A stretch of 64,000 nt of DNA from contig CM077115.1 of NCBI GenBank assembly GCA_039619475.1, forward strand, positions 448,621,292-448,685,291. Reading direction: 5' to 3'. A model generated the notes under the pieces. It did no database searches, had not been told where the DNA came from, and was given only the letters and a program-made list of their open reading frames with translations. The stretch's first letter is position 1. The number at the start of each line of letters is the position of its first letter. Both the position numbers and the translations under genes were made by a program. Positions 11,667 to 26,238 of this stretch are shown here, piece by piece. The DNA comes from Icerya purchasi. Taxonomy: Eukaryota; Arthropoda; Insecta; Hemiptera; Monophlebidae.

Positions 11667-14600
11667 CTAGTGGAAAAAAAAAAAAAAATATGTAAAATGC
11701 ATACACATACAATAATTATTATTTTATCGAAAAAATAAATATAACGCCCGCTACAGGAATTTACTAAATACACTTAATACCGGTATTTAATTTAAGATAG
11801 ACGAGCTGCTTATTAAAAATAACACCACGATTTCATGTATTAAAAATTTCTAAATGAACAATTTTATTTATCAAATTTTATATGACCGAATTTACAGTGT
11901 AAAAATGTCATCATTTAATTAGTCACCAATTTTGCAAAAAATAATTACAAGCCAAAGGAAAAAGTCTTTGGGTGCCACAGAATGGTTGCAAAAAGAGAAC
12001 GTCAATTGTTTTAGAAGAAAAATGTTATTACCGTAACATAGATGCGATCGCAAAATTTATACCGTACTGAAGTTTTTTTACCAAACCAAAAAAGAAAAAA
12101 AAAAAAAAAAAAAATACAGTGAAACTTCTACCAACGGACACTTCTAAATAGCGCACATTTCCTAATAGCCGACAATTTTAAAATCCCCGCGGCATTTTCC
12201 CATAAGACACAATATAAAAATAGACGGCACCGGAAACTGGTTGAACTAATGCATAAGTCACTTTGGAACCTAATTCAAGCTTCAATTCCATTTCAATACA
12301 TTCTTCGAGGACGCCATTTAGTGTGAATGGGTTTACATGTGGCATAATGATTTTTTTCATAGCAGTGATTAAAATCTACCACATTTTATAAAATTTAATT
12401 CTATTTCAAATCCACCGTGGTTACTAAAGAAGTCGTCAATCAGTTCCTTTGATTTGAGATGAGTTATTATCATTCGATTTTTACTAACTTCAAAAGCCGC
12501 GTCTACATTTTTAGGATCCTTGATGACCTTTTTATGGGCTACTAGGTAGTCCCTGACGCGATAATCCATAATACGGTTAAAAACCATACCTTGAACTTCA
12601 AATAGCTGCGGAAATTCGGTGATGGGTGCAATTTTATTTTTGGATTTATCAGCGTACGATGCAGCGTTTACTGTATTCATATTGTTCGGTGAGGAGGTGG
12701 AGAGTGTATTGATAAGCTGAGTGTTCGTTTGCATGTTGATCGGCGAGACAGCTCGCCGATCCCGCGTTGGTTTTTGCTTTGAATAGACGTTAAGTGAATC
12801 CGCGAAAATGCATGTGTAAAAATTAGATAAGGTAAGTTAAGAAAATATACACACACGCACTTAAACAATGTCCAAGAGATAAACTGGTTTAGAACGCAGT
12901 AACACACGACCGATATATTTAAATGTGTACTGTACGAAGAATCATGCGATCACTACATTACCCATACCAAGGAGGAGCGGTAAGATCTTACAGATCAAAA
13001 ATACAGTCTACAAAATGAGAAAAAATAAACGCATCGTGATACCAAAAAGTGATGTAATAAAACGTACAAACCAGCATGATAATAAATTAAAAACGAAGCT
13101 GTTTTAAGCGACAAAATGTAATAAGAACTATTTGGGTACGAAGTTTGATTAACTTTTTCGAAAATACAATATCCATTAAAGTTAGAGCGAAATTTATATG
13201 TGCTATGCAGGTAATTTTGTAGTTATTAAAATTACAGTTCATTTTTAAACATCGTTTCGGCTGCTATTAAAAATATCACTCTTAATTAAAAACTTAAAAA
13301 TTCTTTATATCTGATCTTTTAACATACGCAGAAAACAGTAAAAAAATATGTCCCTAATTAATAATAGGTAATAATTACCTTTTTCCGGTGTCTTTTTTAA
13401 CGAAACCATTAAAGTGGCGATTGCTTTTAAAACAAAAGATATCTCTGCCAGTCTGTGTCTATAATTTAAAACAAAAATTATTACATACAAAGAAATAATA
13501 ATAGGAATAAATAAACAATAGGGCCTGAAATATTTCCCTAGAGGAGGACACCATGAGACTTTTCTACCGTATTACTTAAAATAACATTATTAATCTTTGT
13601 AGAAAATACTAAATATGATTCAAACTATCAATGTACGTTTCTCCAAAATCCACAAGCGTAACTTATTTAATAATATTTTGCGATTCACAACATCAAAAAA
13701 GCTTTACAAAGATCGAAGTAGACAGCGACCAAACAACATCCAGCCTGCTTGCAAAATGTGTTGAAAGAAAGCGTTTTCTATTCGTCTACCAGGTAAAAAC
13801 CCGCTCTGGCTGTTACTAAAATAATTAAAAGTTTGGATATAATTAAGCATTTCGTATTTAACAGATTTCAATTAGCTTAATAATTTCTAGCTCTTTTTAT
13901 TTTCTTTCTTTTTTGTTTTTTTTTCTTTATCTTTAAAAACAATATGAGGATTTTTTCCAATCTAAAAAGATTTATATCGACTAAAATTTAACTAGTGATT
14001 TTTTTTTTCTTCAATTTCCGTGGTAAATTTTTATTACCTATACCATGCAGTGCCACAATGTAACATTACGAGAAGTTCATACCCCTAATTTTATATTTTT
14101 CTTCAACCGATTTGAATTTTTTAATGTTTTCAAACGGGTATCCGAGAGTGTACACGTCTTCGTTACATCCGCTACAAATATCATTTTCCGTTATCTTACA
14201 CATATTAAAATATTCAACAAAGTTTCCACGGCTATTACGAAATTGTGTTAAAAAAAAAAAAAATATTTCTATTTTTTTTAATCTTGTAAGAATATCTGAT
14301 GTGAGGAAATGTATTTTCCCTACCTGTGTTATTCCCTTGCCGTATGAATTTTTCCACTCAGCTATAGTGTCATTTTTAATTTGATGTATTTTGTCTTTTA
14401 AACTCTCTTTTGCGAATATTTTAATTTTTAATTTTTTTTATATTGTTAATCTGTTTTAATTGCAATGTAAAAAATATAACACCGGCAATAACGAGTACAG
14501 CAGTGTATGAAATGGTCCTCAACTGGAAATAATATCCAAAGCAATTTTTCTTTGTAGCGAGGTAAATTTTTTAACGTTTGAATTATTAATTTCATCAAAA

Positions 14601-17600
14601 TACACTAGCCTCACACATTCAGTAATCTGTCTAAATAAAGCGTTATACAGAAATTTCTTGTCCGTAAAGTTACAACCGAAAGAATTATTATAGAGTGTTC
14701 AAGTTTTATAATAGCATTGTTCGATTTTTTTTCTTTCTGTTTTTTTTTTCTTTTTCTGACATATATATTCGATATGTTTATCAAAATTTTAAATTTTCAT
14801 CTATTATCATAACTAAATATTCATACTCCTTTTTAAAAGTTAGTGATTCTCATAGTATTTCTAATTTTTTCTTTAAATTCATGTTTATTTCTATTCTTTG
14901 CTATTATTAACATCTTTGTTTTATTTATATTTAAGTTGTGACAAAGTTCACTTGAGGTTATATTTAAATTGAGCATCATCTTGGTATTTATATATGTAGT
15001 ATCTGTATGTTTGTTTATTCCGGTGATACATAGAAAGTCATCTGTATGATCTGTCAGGGATAAATTATTACGAGGGTCGTCTCAAAAGTAAGTTCCACCG
15101 TTTTTTTCTTTTTCTTCCTCTTGTAAACTAATTAACGAAATACGCTAAAAATTTAATGGGAGATTATGTTTGAAACTACGATAACATTGTAATTTTCTCG
15201 AATCCAGCTGACCGCGTGATACGATACGTCAGTACGTTAACCATGGAAACACCGAGGAACGATTTTGCGGTGTGGCGCTGCAGAGTGTTATTCGTTTTTT
15301 TACCCTGCGAAACAAAATCTGCTGCCGAAATTTACCGCGAGTTTGCGTAGCGGTTCGAACTCCATGACTAGTGTGGTATGACTCGTAGATTTTTCGAAAA
15401 TACATAATTGATCAGATATGTCTTAAAACAGTTTACACAACTAATTGCACTATAAGCAATTTGAAAAATCGCTATAACCAGAAAAAACCATGAGTAATAC
15501 CACGATAATAATAATAATAATCAATAACAATAACGTAATTTTATAAGACATTTTCTGTTAACTATTATTTATTATATTTGATAAAAGCACATAAATACAC
15601 AAAATGCAGAATAATATTTAATTAATTATAAAAACGTACCGACATGTTTCGACTCCGAAATGCTCGGTGCATTTTTATTAAATACTAATTAACTATTTTT
15701 GTTTTTATCAAAAAATGTAACACATCGTAATAACGATAAAATAATGATGATAATAATAATAATACCGTGGTAAAGGACATTTTCCGCTGCGACTTTCATC
15801 TTCGATATATTTCTTAATGACTTCTTGAAACCTGAAGAGCAACGCAGTAACAGCCAAACGACCAGTAACTTGATTATCGTCAGATTTTCCAATAATATCT
15901 CCTTCGTCGCTGATATTCAGACCATCTAACAAAGAAAACTGTAATAACGTTTCGAAACATACTTTGGCGAAATCTTCTCTAAGATTAACTTCATTACTGC
16001 GTCCTAAAAATAAATATTATATAATTAACGTATAAATTTGCGCACATACACACGTTAACACACATACACACACACAAATAAATGCATGCAAAAAAAAGGT
16101 ATGTATATCTCCATTTTAAAATTACTTCATAAAAATTATTTATTATACTTGTTTTCTTTAGGTTCAAATAACGGTTAAACAATAAATTAAACGAATGAAT
16201 TATTTTAAATAGTTTTTAAGCGTGCAATCAAATTCACAACTCTTGGACCCAACAAATACAAACTGTTATACAAATCCAGAAGCTAAAATATAGACCTTGA
16301 AGAGAGGTGAATCGACCCTCTCTACCCTTTTCTGCGTTTCATATGGAATGAATATTCAAACAGAAATGTATCAAATCAGCTAGGAAAGTGAAAAATGGTA
16401 ACATCGGAATTATAAAGAAACGTTCTCCTCTATAGTTTTTCTTTTTTTTTATAGACACAACTCTTTGTATGATTATGTTTCTACATTAGCTACTTTACAA
16501 TTTTCTTTTTTCAACCGGCCGTTATATTTTTCTTTTCCTATTTATTCACTATCTCACTTCGTCGTTTTTATTACGTTGCGCACGTTCGCAGTATTATTTA
16601 ACGCCTTTATTTTTTTTTTATTACCTTGCCGTACGTATTTATAAAAATTTAAATACATTAACAGTTCATAATGATCGATTACTTTACTTATAGAGAAAAT
16701 GAAAATTTAAAAAAGTGATATGCTAATTTGTTGACATAATTTTTTTCCCCCTCTCATAAGCAAGTCGAAGATACAACTTCCTATAATTTGTTTCAATCTC
16801 AACACATGTAAAAATATTTTAAAGTAGAACTTGATCAATATATTTTTGCAAGTTTCATTGTAATTAGGATACAGTTTTAGCTGTTGTGTTCTTTGGTATG
16901 TAATATGTAGTTTTCTTTTGTAAAAAAATGAATGAATTTTGAAAAAAAATTCTATTTAACAAAACCAAAAGGATACACGTAGCAATTGTAACAAGAAACG
17001 GTACGCGTTTTCTTATATTGTTGAATTGAAGTACAAAAATGTTAAGAACGTAAAATATCACCATTATATAAATAAATTGCGGACAACTGTGTTATGAAAT
17101 ATATTTGTTAACAAAAATAAAACACTTAACGTTTCGGATGACTTGTACCATTCATCATCAGAAGCAGCTATTAAAAACAAATAAATTGTGTAACAAAAAT
17201 GTAAAGATTCTTATTATTTTAAATTGCGAGCGAGAAATTAGCTGGCTTCGCCGATCATTCGTTATTTGCGCAATCGTAGAAAAATCAGTTAGAACCTCTT
17301 ATTCTGTTCGCAGAGGTTCAAAGTGCTATAGACTACCTAAAACCAAATAAAGCCCTAAACCGAGACCTCATATATTTTGACAATAGCGGGTGAAAAGACA
17401 ATATACATGCTATACGGGGAGACCTAATAACAATGCAAGTCCGCTATAAATCTACACATATATTACTTTACATAAGAAAGGAATTCAGAAAAAGTGCGAA
17501 AATGATCAAAAACATCGTTAATTTCACACGTTAATAATTTTATGATAAAAATTAGAAAAAGCACGAAAATACATGACGTTGAAATGGAGCTACGATTCGT

Positions 17601-20600
17601 GGATTATAAAAAAGTGTTTGATTATGTTCAACGGAACAAACTTTGGTCCATTTTCATCGCAAAAAATAAGCCTAATCGAAAATCTATACGAGCACAGCAG
17701 GGTGCAGTAAAATTCCGAATAAATAAAAGTACATATTCGAAAGGCTTTCACCCATGCTGTGGTGCACTTCAAGGATGCATTTCATCTTCGCACAGCCCTT
17801 ATGGAGAATACATCGTACATAAGATGTAATGATAACGGGGGTATGCTGAGTTGTCTCGAAAAATGTAAAGCAGAATATGGGTTAGTAATTGATGAAAAGA
17901 TAAGACGAAAATAATAATGCTTACAGACAGACAAAATAGTAATCGCCAAAATTGTAAGAGACTGACGACGTGAAAATTGTAAAACGGTACGCGTATCTCT
18001 AGATTCGGCAGTGGAAAATCGAAGCGGATCTGAAGCGGAAATTAAACACATATAACAAAATATATTACATATCCGTTTAAACATTGTATAGGTTGATTCT
18101 GCGATATATGAAAAAAAAGTGAAAATGAAACTAGTAAACAGTCTGGTTTTTTCAGTGTTTCTTTGCGGTGCAAAAACATAGCCGCTACAAAAAAACACAA
18201 ACGACGAAAAATGGATGCCCTAGGAATGTGCTGTTGTTGGAGACGAATACTACGAATCCACTGGACAAACAAAAGAACGAATAGTTTGGTACTCGAAGAA
18301 AAGGAGATTACCGTCGGAAGAAATTAGAAGAATACTGAAATATTTTGGTCATATAATAAGAGCGAGTGGATCGGAGACAGCAATTCTTGAAGGAAAGGTA
18401 GGAGAAAAAAGAAGTGGTCAAACATGATTCGAATAACTGTTGGAAAAAATTTTGCAGGGTGTATTCGACTGGCCCATAACAGAGACCAATGTCGATATTT
18501 TATACATCAGATGGACAGTTCACAATCACAATATCTTCACGAGAGATTAACAATAACAGTAATAATAATAATAATAATAATTGCAAATGAACGAAAATAA
18601 ATTCACATTAAAATACGATTTATAGTTCAAAATATATTTTTTCTGAAATATTAATACTTACTAATTAACGAATTGTGAGCCGACGACAAAACCGATCCCT
18701 TATTCAAAAAAACAACCACTTTTAAAATAAATTCTTTAGGAATATAGGTTGAATGTGAGAGAACTTCTTCTTTCAAAAATTCGATAACCTGACAGTCGAC
18801 TGCTTCATCGTCCAAAAACCGATCAGCAGGTTTCTCCCTATTATCGTGTTTATCCAACAAGCGCAGTACCAGTTAGCATTTGAATAAAATAAAATTTTTC
18901 TTTTTAACGTTGTTACAGGATATCGCTAAAAAATCGCTACATTTATCTTGTGTTTTTCAATAAACGGATAGTAATAATGACGTATACAAGCTTTATTCAA
19001 ATTTTAAATATTACATTAAATATACCATCACATACAATTTGGGAAACAGCAATTTATCCAAAGCATCGGCTAATAAAGGCCACATTGTTTCGAAATCTGC
19101 CGGATGTTTACGAGCCAGCGGAATTCCATACGCCAAAATTGTCATAAAACTAGCCACTATTAACTTCCACGTGGAATACGATAACGATTTTTCATGTCGT
19201 TTCGAAATCGGTTTATACAAAGTCTGTAATTTTAAATAGTAAAAAATAAACGGTAATTAAATTCGCAATTAACATTTATTATTTCTCTGCAAAGGGCATT
19301 AATTCGTTAAAATTCCGCGCAAACTGACATTTTACTTAAAACCAAAAATATCTTTGCTATTCACAGCTAAAGCTTTGTGGAAAACGGCTTATGGATTACT
19401 TAGTATACAGTAATTACCTCTAATATTATTTTCAATATTTCTTCCTTTATAACTTCCGGTTCACTGCATGTTTGTTTGTATAGGTTAACAACCATTGCAA
19501 GCGTCTTTTCTCCAAATGGCACATAATTAACAACCAACACATCTTTTTGCAACAGCATAAATTTCTATTGTAAGCATAAAGAACAACAAAAAAGATGAGA
19601 AATTTTTACGCGTAGGTTCTTCGGAGAATTTTTAACGATTGTGCAGAAAAATGAAATTACAACAATATCCGTGTCGCGAAGTATTTCACACAAAGATGCG
19701 CACTTAGAAGAGGGGGGGGGGGGGGGGGAAATGGATAATCAACAAACAGAAAAGTTTTCAAAATTTTGATGCACGAAATATAAAATTCATTCATTTATTG
19801 GCGAGTAGCTATGAACGAATGTAAAACACAATAAAAAACGAAAACACAAAGTAACTCCGATCATTTTACAAAAAGGTGATTAGAAAAATAAAAGTATAAT
19901 TAGAAATTAATAATTTCAAAAAAACAAATAAGAAAACTGATTTCAGTTTGCTAGAATCATGGACACAATTCACAGAAATAATTAATGGCTCGACTAACAT
20001 TTAGCAACAAATATCTGAATCGACAAAGTTGCGTAAAATACGTATCAAATTGTGTGATGTACAATAGTTTTATTAGAATGTAATGTGTGCATAGAGACAC
20101 ACATACACATATACATGCGCATTGAAACACATTACTCAGAAACTTATACGTAATTAAATAATGAAATTACCGCAAAATTAATTAATTAAATAATAAAATT
20201 AAATTTGTGAAATTATGAATATTTCATTTTGTAAATGAGTAATAAATAGATGAATTTTTTGAAAAACAATGAATTAAAAAAGTATTAGAAAGAATTATAT
20301 TCGCTTAACGTTTCGGACAGCATATACTGACCGTAATCAGGGAGGTCGCTTCTGATGATGATCGGTGAAATGTCGGAAACGTTAAGCAAATACAATTCTT
20401 TCTAACACAGTTGTATCTGCAATTCATTTATTATGAGTATTAAGGGGTAATATCACCTTGTGATTACTTTTTACGTTTTTTTTGTTTTTTTTTTATTGGC
20501 TTAAACACTACTTCCTAAAGTATCCAAGAATGATATAAAAAGTTGATTATGAGGGGGGGAAACTCGTAAATGGGCCAAAAAGCCGTTCTTCCGAACGCAG

Positions 20601-22925
20601 TCGTGAAGCAAAATTAGTGGTTTTTCGAGTGTGCGGAGAAGCATGCGTTTGAGGTCCTTATTCTTCTTTATATGAATTATACCGACACTTTTCAACTTGC
20701 AGCTTTCAATTTTGATTAATAGAGATGCCTCTGTTCTACCCAAATTTTAAGGCTGCTGAGAAATCAGCTATTTGTAGAAAGTCCGTTAGAACGTATAACA
20801 ATTAATATTTGGCTTTTCCAAGTATATATATATATATATATATATCAGTGTTCCGATAATATGACGGATTCGATACTTGCAGTGCTATCTTTTGACAATG
20901 TTCGAGTTACAAATTAATCTCCGGTCGCATCATTAAATTCACGATCTCGACAAGAAGCCACAACATCACTTGTGCCTAAAAGGACCGACATGCTCTTGAC
21001 AAGCAGGGAAGGTAACTCTGGTGGAGACATGGGGTTAATTTTAAGCATTTGCCTCTCATGACAATGATAGTATTCGAAGCCGTGAAGCCAATTTACGAAG
21101 AGTTAAGGAGCGACAGTCTCCTCACCCGTTGTTTAAGCAAATTCACGCAAAACTCCAATGAAAGCTTGAATTCGCTTGTGTGGTCTATAGCGCCAAAAAA
21201 CAATTCCAGCGGCAAATCTGTTCTCGATACAACCGTTTGTATTGTTATTTTATACTTCAACGATGGCTTTACAATCGGATTAATACAAGTTATGGATCCA
21301 TTGGACACTTGACAATCGGATTAAATTGCTACAATTTCTGTACCGAAGCCGATGTGACGCCCATTTCCCTTTCCGTGTGATCGCTAAAACTATCCGCATG
21401 AACGTAATTTTGACAAGGAAGGATGAGGAGGAGGAAAACCTCAAATTAGAAAGCCAATTATACGGAGAAGGCATAACAGATTAGAGGTAAAACGAACATT
21501 TCAACAAAATTCCACTAAAACAGCAATATCTAGAAACTGTGTTTTTCAAAAACTGGGCGTACCAGTAGCTCCGGCAATTTTTATCCGGTTGACTCAAAAT
21601 TTTTACTGCAACTTTAAAATAAGATTTTCTAGTTTTGATATTTACAGATTTCGACCGATTTTTTTGAGAAGGAAAAAAAAAGTTCAAATCATCGTCATCA
21701 TTTTTTAAATTAATTTTTCGAAAAAATCCTACGATGTTCACACTTCATTATTTTAAGAAACTTTTTGGTTTTTTGTTCCAGATTAAAAATTGTGACCTGT
21801 AGCGGTACGCCCGTATGGTCCGACCGATTTATTTTTTTTATTTTGCGTGCGTTGCTGTGACGCCATTTTGTATTGTACAAATTAAAATAAACCATGTTTT
21901 TGTAGTTAAAGACTACCTGCTTCCATATGCATAAAACCTCATACCTCTCTATCTCTTTTCGTGGTAAGTCCCAGAAAATCACCCGATATTTTATGAGCAC
22001 GAGGTGATATTACCTCTTAACTGTGAAAGCTTTAAACATTAATTCAAAAAGTTTTTAACGTTACATTAGTTACTAAATTTCAGTAATTCATATTCAAAAA
22101 AATTTTCTGCAAATTAATAAAATAATTTTTATTGGGATATTTTGAATTTTTTTTTTTTTCAAATTAAAATATTGAACAAAAAACGTGTTTTTAATTTTTT
22201 TCACATACCAGAAATACCTAAACGAAAGTTAGTTTTTTCATTTATAAGATACTAACACGTTAAAATTCTGGTTTATAAACTGTCGTATTTACCGATTTTC
22301 CCCGGATCAATCAATTAATTAAATACGTTTAAAGATTTTTTAAGATCAAACATGTATGTACAAAATTTTAACAATTTTATAGGGGTTTTTTTTTTTTTTT
22401 TATAATAAAATTTTTCAAGTTCTATTGTTAAATGCGCGCGAAAATAGCTTCTATACGGTTAAATAATACGAATATATAATACCTGTTCCATTTGTTTGGT
22501 TGTGTAATGAGGAGGTTCATAAGCGTAACGACAAAATGATAACATCTGCTTGAAAATCGAGCAAATAGGTTTACCCATATCTACTTTATTGTATAAAGCG
22601 AACTACGAAATAAATAAATTATAAACAATTAACGTTAGAAATAAAAGCAAAAATCAACTGTACATAATGGAGCCCTTAACTACCATCCCGCAAATATCGT
22701 TTGCCGTTACGAGTCTCTAATAAAGCTTTCTAGATTAATTAAGGTTATTTGTTCTTATATTTTTCGTTCTTTGAGCTTTCACTTTTTCGCATCAATAATG
22801 GTAAATCGTGATTTGACACTAAGTTGCTTAAAAAAAAACAACAGTTGTATCTGTGACTATGTTCACAATCATTCGTCACGATTTTTAAATTTTAATGTTT
22901 ACATTTTTGGCCGGCAAATGAATAA

Positions 22926-22957
<32 letters not shown>

Positions 22958-25900
22958 TGGTTTTATTCGGTATTAACATCATTGTATAGCAAAACTACGA
23001 CACAATAGATATCGAAAAATAAATTTTTCGTTATGAAAAAGTTCTAACGGGAGGGTGAATTGTTTTTCTGCGTAAAACATTTTCGATATATAATCTATTC
23101 GTATGTATACTAGATGTCCGAATTTATGTATTATCTTTTTTTTTTTTTTTTTTTTTTTTTAAACATGGATATGTTTTTGGGCTGGGGGTCATGCGAAAAT
23201 TTACGTTACTTTTTTGTGACGGTCTCCCAAGATGACGTCATCATTGAAGGCGTTAGCCTAGTATAGCTAGCCTACTATAGGACTTAAATATTATAGTTAC
23301 AACAGGGATATAATGGATGACTACGCCATTTTTTTCAATTTAACTTGGCCATTTTCTTTCGATGAAGCATAAGAGTCCAAAAACACATATCCATGCTTCA
23401 ATGTTTTTCCGTGGAGCGGAGAAAATGATTTTTTATTCACTATCACCGTCGAAAGAAAAAATACTAATCAAAATTCCACACTAATTATTAAGTATTACAT
23501 GAAAAATATTTAAAACTCTTCCGATCAGTTAGGCTCGCATTTAGAAGTCCAGCTCTCTTTTCGAAATCAGCCACTGTTGTTATATTTCTATATTAACTAA
23601 CTCATATTAAAACTGTACACATGACACAGTATATATTTTTACCATTCCAAATGATTTTTTCCTTTTGGGCAGTGTAACACATGTGCCTCGAAAAATCAAC
23701 TTCACAAAATACCATCGCCAGCGAGATATATTTCAATTCCTCACATGTAAATAAAAACTACAATTATGGGACATGTGACTCTTCGAATCATGCCGGTTGA
23801 TTTTGGATTTATTTCGGGAATTAATACATTTCAGTTTTTTATTAATATTTCATTAGTAATAATTTTTTTTTTTCCAGTCCTACCTGCTGAACGATTTATT
23901 ATTAATATAATGTTTCAGATTTACGGTTCTTCTCATTTATCATTTCATACACTTCTCTACACCTATAAAGTGATAAAATTTAACTCAATTTATGCGCAAA
24001 ACATTCCGTAAAATAGTCACAGTATTTAGTTTAGTTTGTAATGAAATAACACATAGTGATCCTGTTTTATACACGACATTCGTGGAAATATAAAGCTTCC
24101 CCGCAGATCATAATATTCCAGCGCAATGCGTAAAAAACGAACATAAAAAAATTATACTGATATTCGTAAAAAAATAAATAAACAATTATTACGTTTTCCA
24201 ACAACTCGAGACAATTTAATATTCCTTCCTGTAAATTTGAAAGGGCCGTGTCTGACGCAGGAAGATAAAACGGTGTAGTATCTGTAAAAATTGGAGCAGC
24301 GGCGGCTGATTCCAAAACATTACACAACTTATCTAAATTATCTGTCATAAATCTATTCGAAATAAATGATCTATTTTACTTTACAATTCATTCCTATTAA
24401 TAATTTATCATTAATACGCACATACACACGAGCGCGCGCACACACCAATTGCATTATTTTATACGTACAGACTCAAACGCCATACATTTCGCGCGTTAAT
24501 TTGTACCGATGCCCATTAAACTTTTTTTTCCCCTAGTTAAAGGTAGGCGAATTACGTTTATTTTTAGATTCCAAAATAAATATAAATTTATTTTTACTAA
24601 CGAGACCTCTTTTTCTCACGTGTATCTTTGATCGATTAAAGTTAAAATCGGTTTTTATCAACTGAATAATTCGTAAAATTATATTTTTCCCTACTCGAAG
24701 AGAGTTAGTTTTTATAACTTGTTTTAAGATACATTTCAACTACGTAAATAATAAAGTGTAATATTAAATATAACGTACCTCCTAGCCGCTTTCTAAATGA
24801 TTAAAAAATTATGAATATTCTAAACGCCATAACAAAAACGAAACGAACATGAATGTAAATGAATACTCGTATTTGCTTCTAGAATATTCATTTATATATT
24901 TGTAATGGTGTTTACGACTTTCATCATTTTTTAACTAATTAATAAACAGATAGGTAATTTTACATTTTACAAATTATATTATTTACGTAGATGAAATGTA
25001 CCTTAAAACAAGTTATAAAAACAAAGTCTCTTCTTCAAGTACGAAAAAATGTAATTTTACAAATTATTAATTATTCAATCAATGAAATTCTAACCTTAAC
25101 TGATCAAAAATACATGCGAGAAAAAGATGCTGCGTAATAAATAATTCAATTATTTTACGTAGTTACTACATACATCTAACATGTATTATTAAATTAAAAT
25201 GGTAATTTGAGAGCAATTTGAAACGCCGACATCCTACTAGTAAATATAAATAGTTCTTTATATTAGAAATCATTACAAAAACTGACTTTTAATAATATTA
25301 GAAAACAATAATAAACGTTAATGAATCTATATATTAATTACAACGTAATTCTTAGGCCAACCCCCATTTGAAAAAATATCCCAATTTTATGCAACGTTTG
25401 TTATATTTTAATTTTTACCGACTTTATATATATATATATTAATTACAACGTAATTCTTAGGCTGGCCTCTATTAGATTTCATAACGAAAAATGTCACAAT
25501 TTTATGTAACGAAAAAATATCAAATTTTACGTAATGAAAAAATGTCCTAATTTTGTGTAATTAAAGTTAAATGTTAGGATAAGATTTTTGTGATTATGTT
25601 ATTTTTTTTTTTATATCGATGCCGATAAGAATTACGTTGTAAATTTTGATAATTTTATACGAAGTATAGAAGAGAAAGAGACAGAAATGTAAGCAAGAGG
25701 GGTCAAGGGGCACAACCCCTTACGAGACCAAAATGGTTGAGTTTATGTATATGTATACCGTATGGAGAGAGCTTATACAGGTTTTAAAGGTCAGATTGCT
25801 GAGTTAAGCTGCTGAAAGGAAATATTGGAGAAACATCTGCTCGAATAAGCAGAAAATAGGAAAAATTCAATAAAAACGAGATTAAAATCAATTCAAACAC

Positions 25901-26197
25901 AAGAAACGTGCTCAATTTTCGGGATTTATTTGCAAAGCAAAAATAGGACTAATTTCACACATGCGAACCCATCGTTAACTTCCAATTTAATGAAATGCAT
26001 GCGGCTAACTCGGATACGAGTGCCTGTATTACTATATATATGTATATACACACACACATTCATGCACACAAAATCTATTCGGAGTTAAAAGCATATGATC
26101 GAAAAAGTGAATTTCACATAATAATAAAACATTTATAATACAATGAAATACTTCAACAAATTTATTAATATAGCCTGAAATTAATAAGAAAAAAGTG

Positions 26198-26238
<41 letters not shown>

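Larger units (their letters stand above)
13459..15765 (-). other. MON2 intron 2.3 kb
   Basis: Contains the 5' part of a mariner-like element on the plus strand (15068-15385) and a decayed LINE tail on the minus strand (14040-15060). The 13460-14040 stretch shows nothing I recognise. Confidence 0.65.
16004..18661 (-). other. MON2 intron 2.7 kb
   Basis: Contains a hammerhead-like motif on the minus strand (17122-17167) and a decayed LINE in the opposite orientation to the gene (17225-18545). 16004-17090 is AT-rich with nothing recognised. Confidence 0.7.
19565..22482 (-). other. MON2 intron 2.9 kb
   Basis: Holds a G17 homopolymer (19712-19728), a hammerhead-bearing foldback (20283-20407) and the complete TTAA-flanked transposon (20444-22016). 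The remaining few hundred bases are AT-rich. Confidence 0.75.

Noticed and set aside
19712..19728. G17 run as a quadruplex or regulatory element
   Set aside because: A single uninterrupted homopolymer deep in an intron is more simply microsatellite slippage or an assembly-sensitive tract.
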